Source: Lasiosphaeris hirsuta (Eukaryota; Ascomycota; Sordariomycetes; Sordariales; Lasiosphaeriaceae). Taken from it: a stretch of 64,000 nt of DNA. Below the pieces are notes generated by a model, which did not search any database, had not been told where the DNA came from, and worked only from the letters and a program-made list of their open reading frames with translations. The stretch is from contig JAUKUA010000005.1 of NCBI GenBank assembly GCA_030549175.1, positions 3,534,001 to 3,598,000 of the forward strand. The letters are read 5' to 3'. This document shows positions 61,606-64,000 of this stretch, piece by piece; the first letter of the stretch is position 1, and each line of letters starts with the position of its first letter. A program made the position numbers and the translations under genes.

Positions 61606-64000
61606 ATGGGGTCCTCCTCCACCTCCGCCGCCGCCGCCGCCTCCCGGCCCGCCGTCCTCCCTCCCCCTCCTCCAGCGACCCCGGCTCCGCCACCACCGGG
61701 CTACAGACCACCAACCGACCCCCAGATCGCCAAGTTCGCACAGAAGAAGAAGGAATGGCTTCGCGCACAGCGGCAACGTTTCGGGGAGAAGCGGAAGGCT
61801 GGCTTTGTGGAAACACAGAAGGCTGATATGCCCCCTGAGCACTTGCGTAAGATCGTCAAGGACATCGGCGATGTCTCGCAGAAGAAGTACACCAGCGACA
61901 AGCGCAGTTATCTGGGCGCGCTAAAGTTCATGCCCCACGCCGTCATGAAGCTTCTGGAGAACATGCCCATGCCGTGGGAGGCTGCGAGGGAAGTCAAGGT
62001 TCTTTACCACGTCAATGGCTGCTTGACCCTCGTCAACGAAATACCCCGGGTTATCGAGCCCGTCTTCTACGCACAGTGGTCTACCATGTGGACTGTCATG
62101 CGGAAAGAGAAAAGTGACCGAAGGTTGTTCAAGCGCATGCGGTTCCCACCCTTCGACGATGAAGAGCCCCCGCTCTCCTGGTCGGAGAACCTGGAGGATG
62201 TTGAGCCCCTCGAGCCCATTCAGATGGAGCTTGACGAGGATGAGGAGGCTGCTGTCTACGAGTGGTTCTACGATCACCAGCCACTTCTCGATACGACGCA
62301 TGTCAACGGTCCAAGCTACAAAACATGGAACTTGGCTCTTCCACAGATGGCCAACCTCTACCGTCTGAGTCGACCGTTGGTGACAGAAGTCGTCGACAAG
62401 AACTACTTCTACCTCTTTGAGTTGAAGAGTTTCCTGACAGCGAAGGCTCTGAACGTTGCGCTCCCAGGTGGCCCCCGTTTTGAGCCGCTATACAAGGATA
62501 TCGATCCCAATGACGAGGATTTTGGCGAGTTCAACGCCATGGACCGCATTATCTTCAGGAATCCCATCAGAACTGAATGCCGCGTATCATTCCCGTTCTT
62601 GTACAATGCGCTGCCTCGAAGCGTGCACTTGTCTTGGCATTCACACCCTCAGGTTGTGTACAAGTCAACAGAGGACCACAATCTTCCTGCCTTCTATTTC
62701 GATACCAGCATTAACCCGATATCTTCTCGCTCTGTCGCCCCAAAGAACCTAACGATCAGTCACGAGGACGAACTTTTTGGCAAGGGTAGTAACGAGGAGC
62801 CCGAAGAGGAAGCATTTGAGTTACCCGCGAATATTGAGCCTTTCCTCGCCGATGAAGACCTCTACACAGATGACACGGCATCTGCCATTGAGCTGTGGTG
62901 GGCTCCCTTCCCCTTCGATCGTCGCTCCGGACGCATGGTACGGGCTCAGGATGTACCTCTGGTCAAGCATTGGTATTTGGAGCACTGCCCTCCCAAGCAA
63001 CCGGTGAAGGTTCGCGTGTCGTATCAGAAGCTCCTCAAGACCTATGTGCTCAATGAGCTGCACAAGAAGAAGCCAAAGGCTCTCCAAAAGCAAAATCTGC
63101 TCAAGACTTTGAAACAGACCAAGTTCTTTCAGCAGACGACGATTGATTGGGTGGAAGCTGGTCTGCAAGTTTGCCGCCAGGGCTTCAACATGCTCAACCT
63201 CTTGATCCATCGCAAGAATTTGACTTACCTTCATCTTGACTACAATTTCAACCTGAAACCCGTCAAGACCCTGACGACGAAGGAGCGGAAAAAGTCCAGA
63301 TTCGGAAACGCGTTTCACCTTATGCGTGAAATTCTTCGCTTGACCAAGCTCATCGTCGATGCCCAAGTGCAATATCGTCTCGGCAACATTGATGCTTTTC
63401 AGCTTGCCGACGGCATTCTTTATGCCTTCAACCATGTTGGCCAGCTGACGGGCATGTACAGATACAAATATAAGCTCATGCACCAGATCCGCTCCTGCAA
63501 AGATCTCAAGCATTTGATTTACTATCGCTTCAATGCTGGTCCTGTCGGCAAAGGCCCTGGCTGTGGCTTCTGGGCGCCGGCTTGGAGAGTTTGGCTCTTC
63601 TTCATGCGAGGTATTATTCCGTTGCTGGAGCGCTGGCTTGGGAACTTGCTTTCACGCCAGTTCGAGGGCCGCCACAGCAAGGGAGTGGCCAAGACTGTCA
63701 CGAAGCAGCGTGTTGAGTCGCACTTTGACCTAGAGCTTCGGGCTTCAGTCATGGCCGATTTAATGGACATGATGCCCGAAGGCATCAAGCAAAACAAGGT
63801 CAACACTGTTCTTCAGCATTTGTCCGAGGCCTGGAGGTGCTGGAAGAGCAACATCCCGTGGAAGGTCCCGGGCTTACCTGCTGCCATCGAGAACATTATC
63901 CTGCGATACGTCAAGTCTAAGGCAGATTGGTGGATCTCGGTTGCCCACTACAACCGTGAGCGCATCCGGAGAGGTGCTACCGTCGACAAGACCGTCGCCA
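61606..64000 (+). CDS. prp8: Prp8, U5 snRNP core splicing factor (5' part)
   Basis: Central scaffold of the spliceosome active site, here truncated by the window end (about 798 of roughly 2,350 residues). The frame has [19 protein letters not shown], the PRO8NT block ([62 protein letters not shown]) and the start of PROCN ([38 protein letters not shown]). No intron from 61676 on. The start is ambiguous. In the conserved frame the first ATG is 61606, giving an odd Ser/Ala-rich start ([15 protein letters not shown]). An ATG at 61571, in another frame, gives [14 protein letters not shown], which is what the family normally has. See the finding. Confidence 0.93.
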   Translation, partial: MGSSSTSAAAAASRPAVLPPPPPATPAPPPPGYRPPTDPQIAKFAQKKKEWLRAQRQRFGEKRKAGFVETQKADMPPEHLRKIVKDIGDVSQKKYTSDKRSYLGALKFMPHAVMKLLENMPMPWEAAREVKVLYHVNGCLTLVNEIPRVIEPVFYAQWSTMWTVMRKEKSDRRLFKRMRFPPFDDEEPPLSWSENLEDVEPLEPIQMELDEDEEAAVYEWFYDHQPLLDTTHVNGPSYKTWNLALPQMANLYRLSRPLVTEVVDKNYFYLFELKSFLTAKALNVALPGGPRFEPLYKDIDPNDEDFGEFNAMDRIIFRNPIRTECRVSFPFLYNALPRSVHLSWHSHPQVVYKSTEDHNLPAFYFDTSINPISSRSVAPKNLTISHEDELFGKGSNEEPEEEAFELPANIEPFLADEDLYTDDTASAIELWWAPFPFDRRSGRMVRAQDVPLVKHWYLEHCPPKQPVKVRVSYQKLLKTYVLNELHKKKPKALQKQNLLKTLKQTKFFQQTTIDWVEAGLQVCRQGFNMLNLLIHRKNLTYLHLDYNFNLKPVKTLTTKERKKSRFGNAFHLMREILRLTKLIVDAQVQYRLGNIDAFQLADGILYAFNHVGQLTGMYRYKYKLMHQIRSCKDLKHLIYYRFNAGPVGKGPGCGFWAPAWRVWLFFMRGIIPLLERWLGNLLSRQFEGRHSKGVAKTVTKQRVESHFDLELRASVMADLMDMMPEGIKQNKVNTVLQHLSEAWRCWKSNIPWKVPGLPAAIENIILRYVKSKADWWISVAHYNRERIRRGATVDKTVA

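Overview
The window is nuclear DNA of a filamentous ascomycete (Pezizomycotina, most likely Sordariomycetes). The evidence is short GT-AG introns of about 50-130 nt, GC-rich codons, and a gene set that includes NoxR, Con7-type C2H2, RICTOR, a ThiD-TenA fusion and an intron-split DBP2. Gene models below were built by reading splice sites by eye; exon coordinates are given in each entry.

Left part (1-25 kb): noxR (-), then a 4.9-kb gene-free stretch holding its promoter, ccs1 (-), the mitochondrial ribosomal protein uL13m gene (+), urate oxidase (-), the TORC2 subunit RICTOR (+), a THI20-like HMP(-P) kinase/TenA fusion (+) and the DEAD-box helicase DBP2 (+) with a 507-nt intron near its 3' end.

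Middle (24.2-39 kb): 14.7 kb with no recognisable gene, ending in the promoter and about 0.95-kb leader of a Con7-like C2H2 regulator (+).

Right part (43-64 kb): an ankyrin-repeat protein with a zinc-deaminase signature (HxE...PCxxC) on the minus strand. Its C-terminal coding region overlaps, in antisense, a fragment of the ribosomal protein uS2 (RPS0) coding sequence. Next come rps19 (-), a probable short non-LTR retrotransposon remnant with a 9-bp target duplication, a foldback repeat, a secreted protein with two ricin-B-like beta-trefoil modules (+), isa2 (+), rpl7 (-) with an intronic box C/D snoRNA candidate, rps14 (+), eIF3c/NIP1 (-) and the 5' part of prp8 (+), cut by the window end.

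Most genes are conserved housekeeping functions: ribosome, translation initiation, splicing, Fe-S assembly and copper delivery. The most unusual locus is the ankyrin-deaminase gene with the antisense RPS0 fragment. Other points are a urate oxidase without a peroxisomal tail, a Ccs1 with an optional membrane anchor, and an unresolved reading frame at the Prp8 N terminus.
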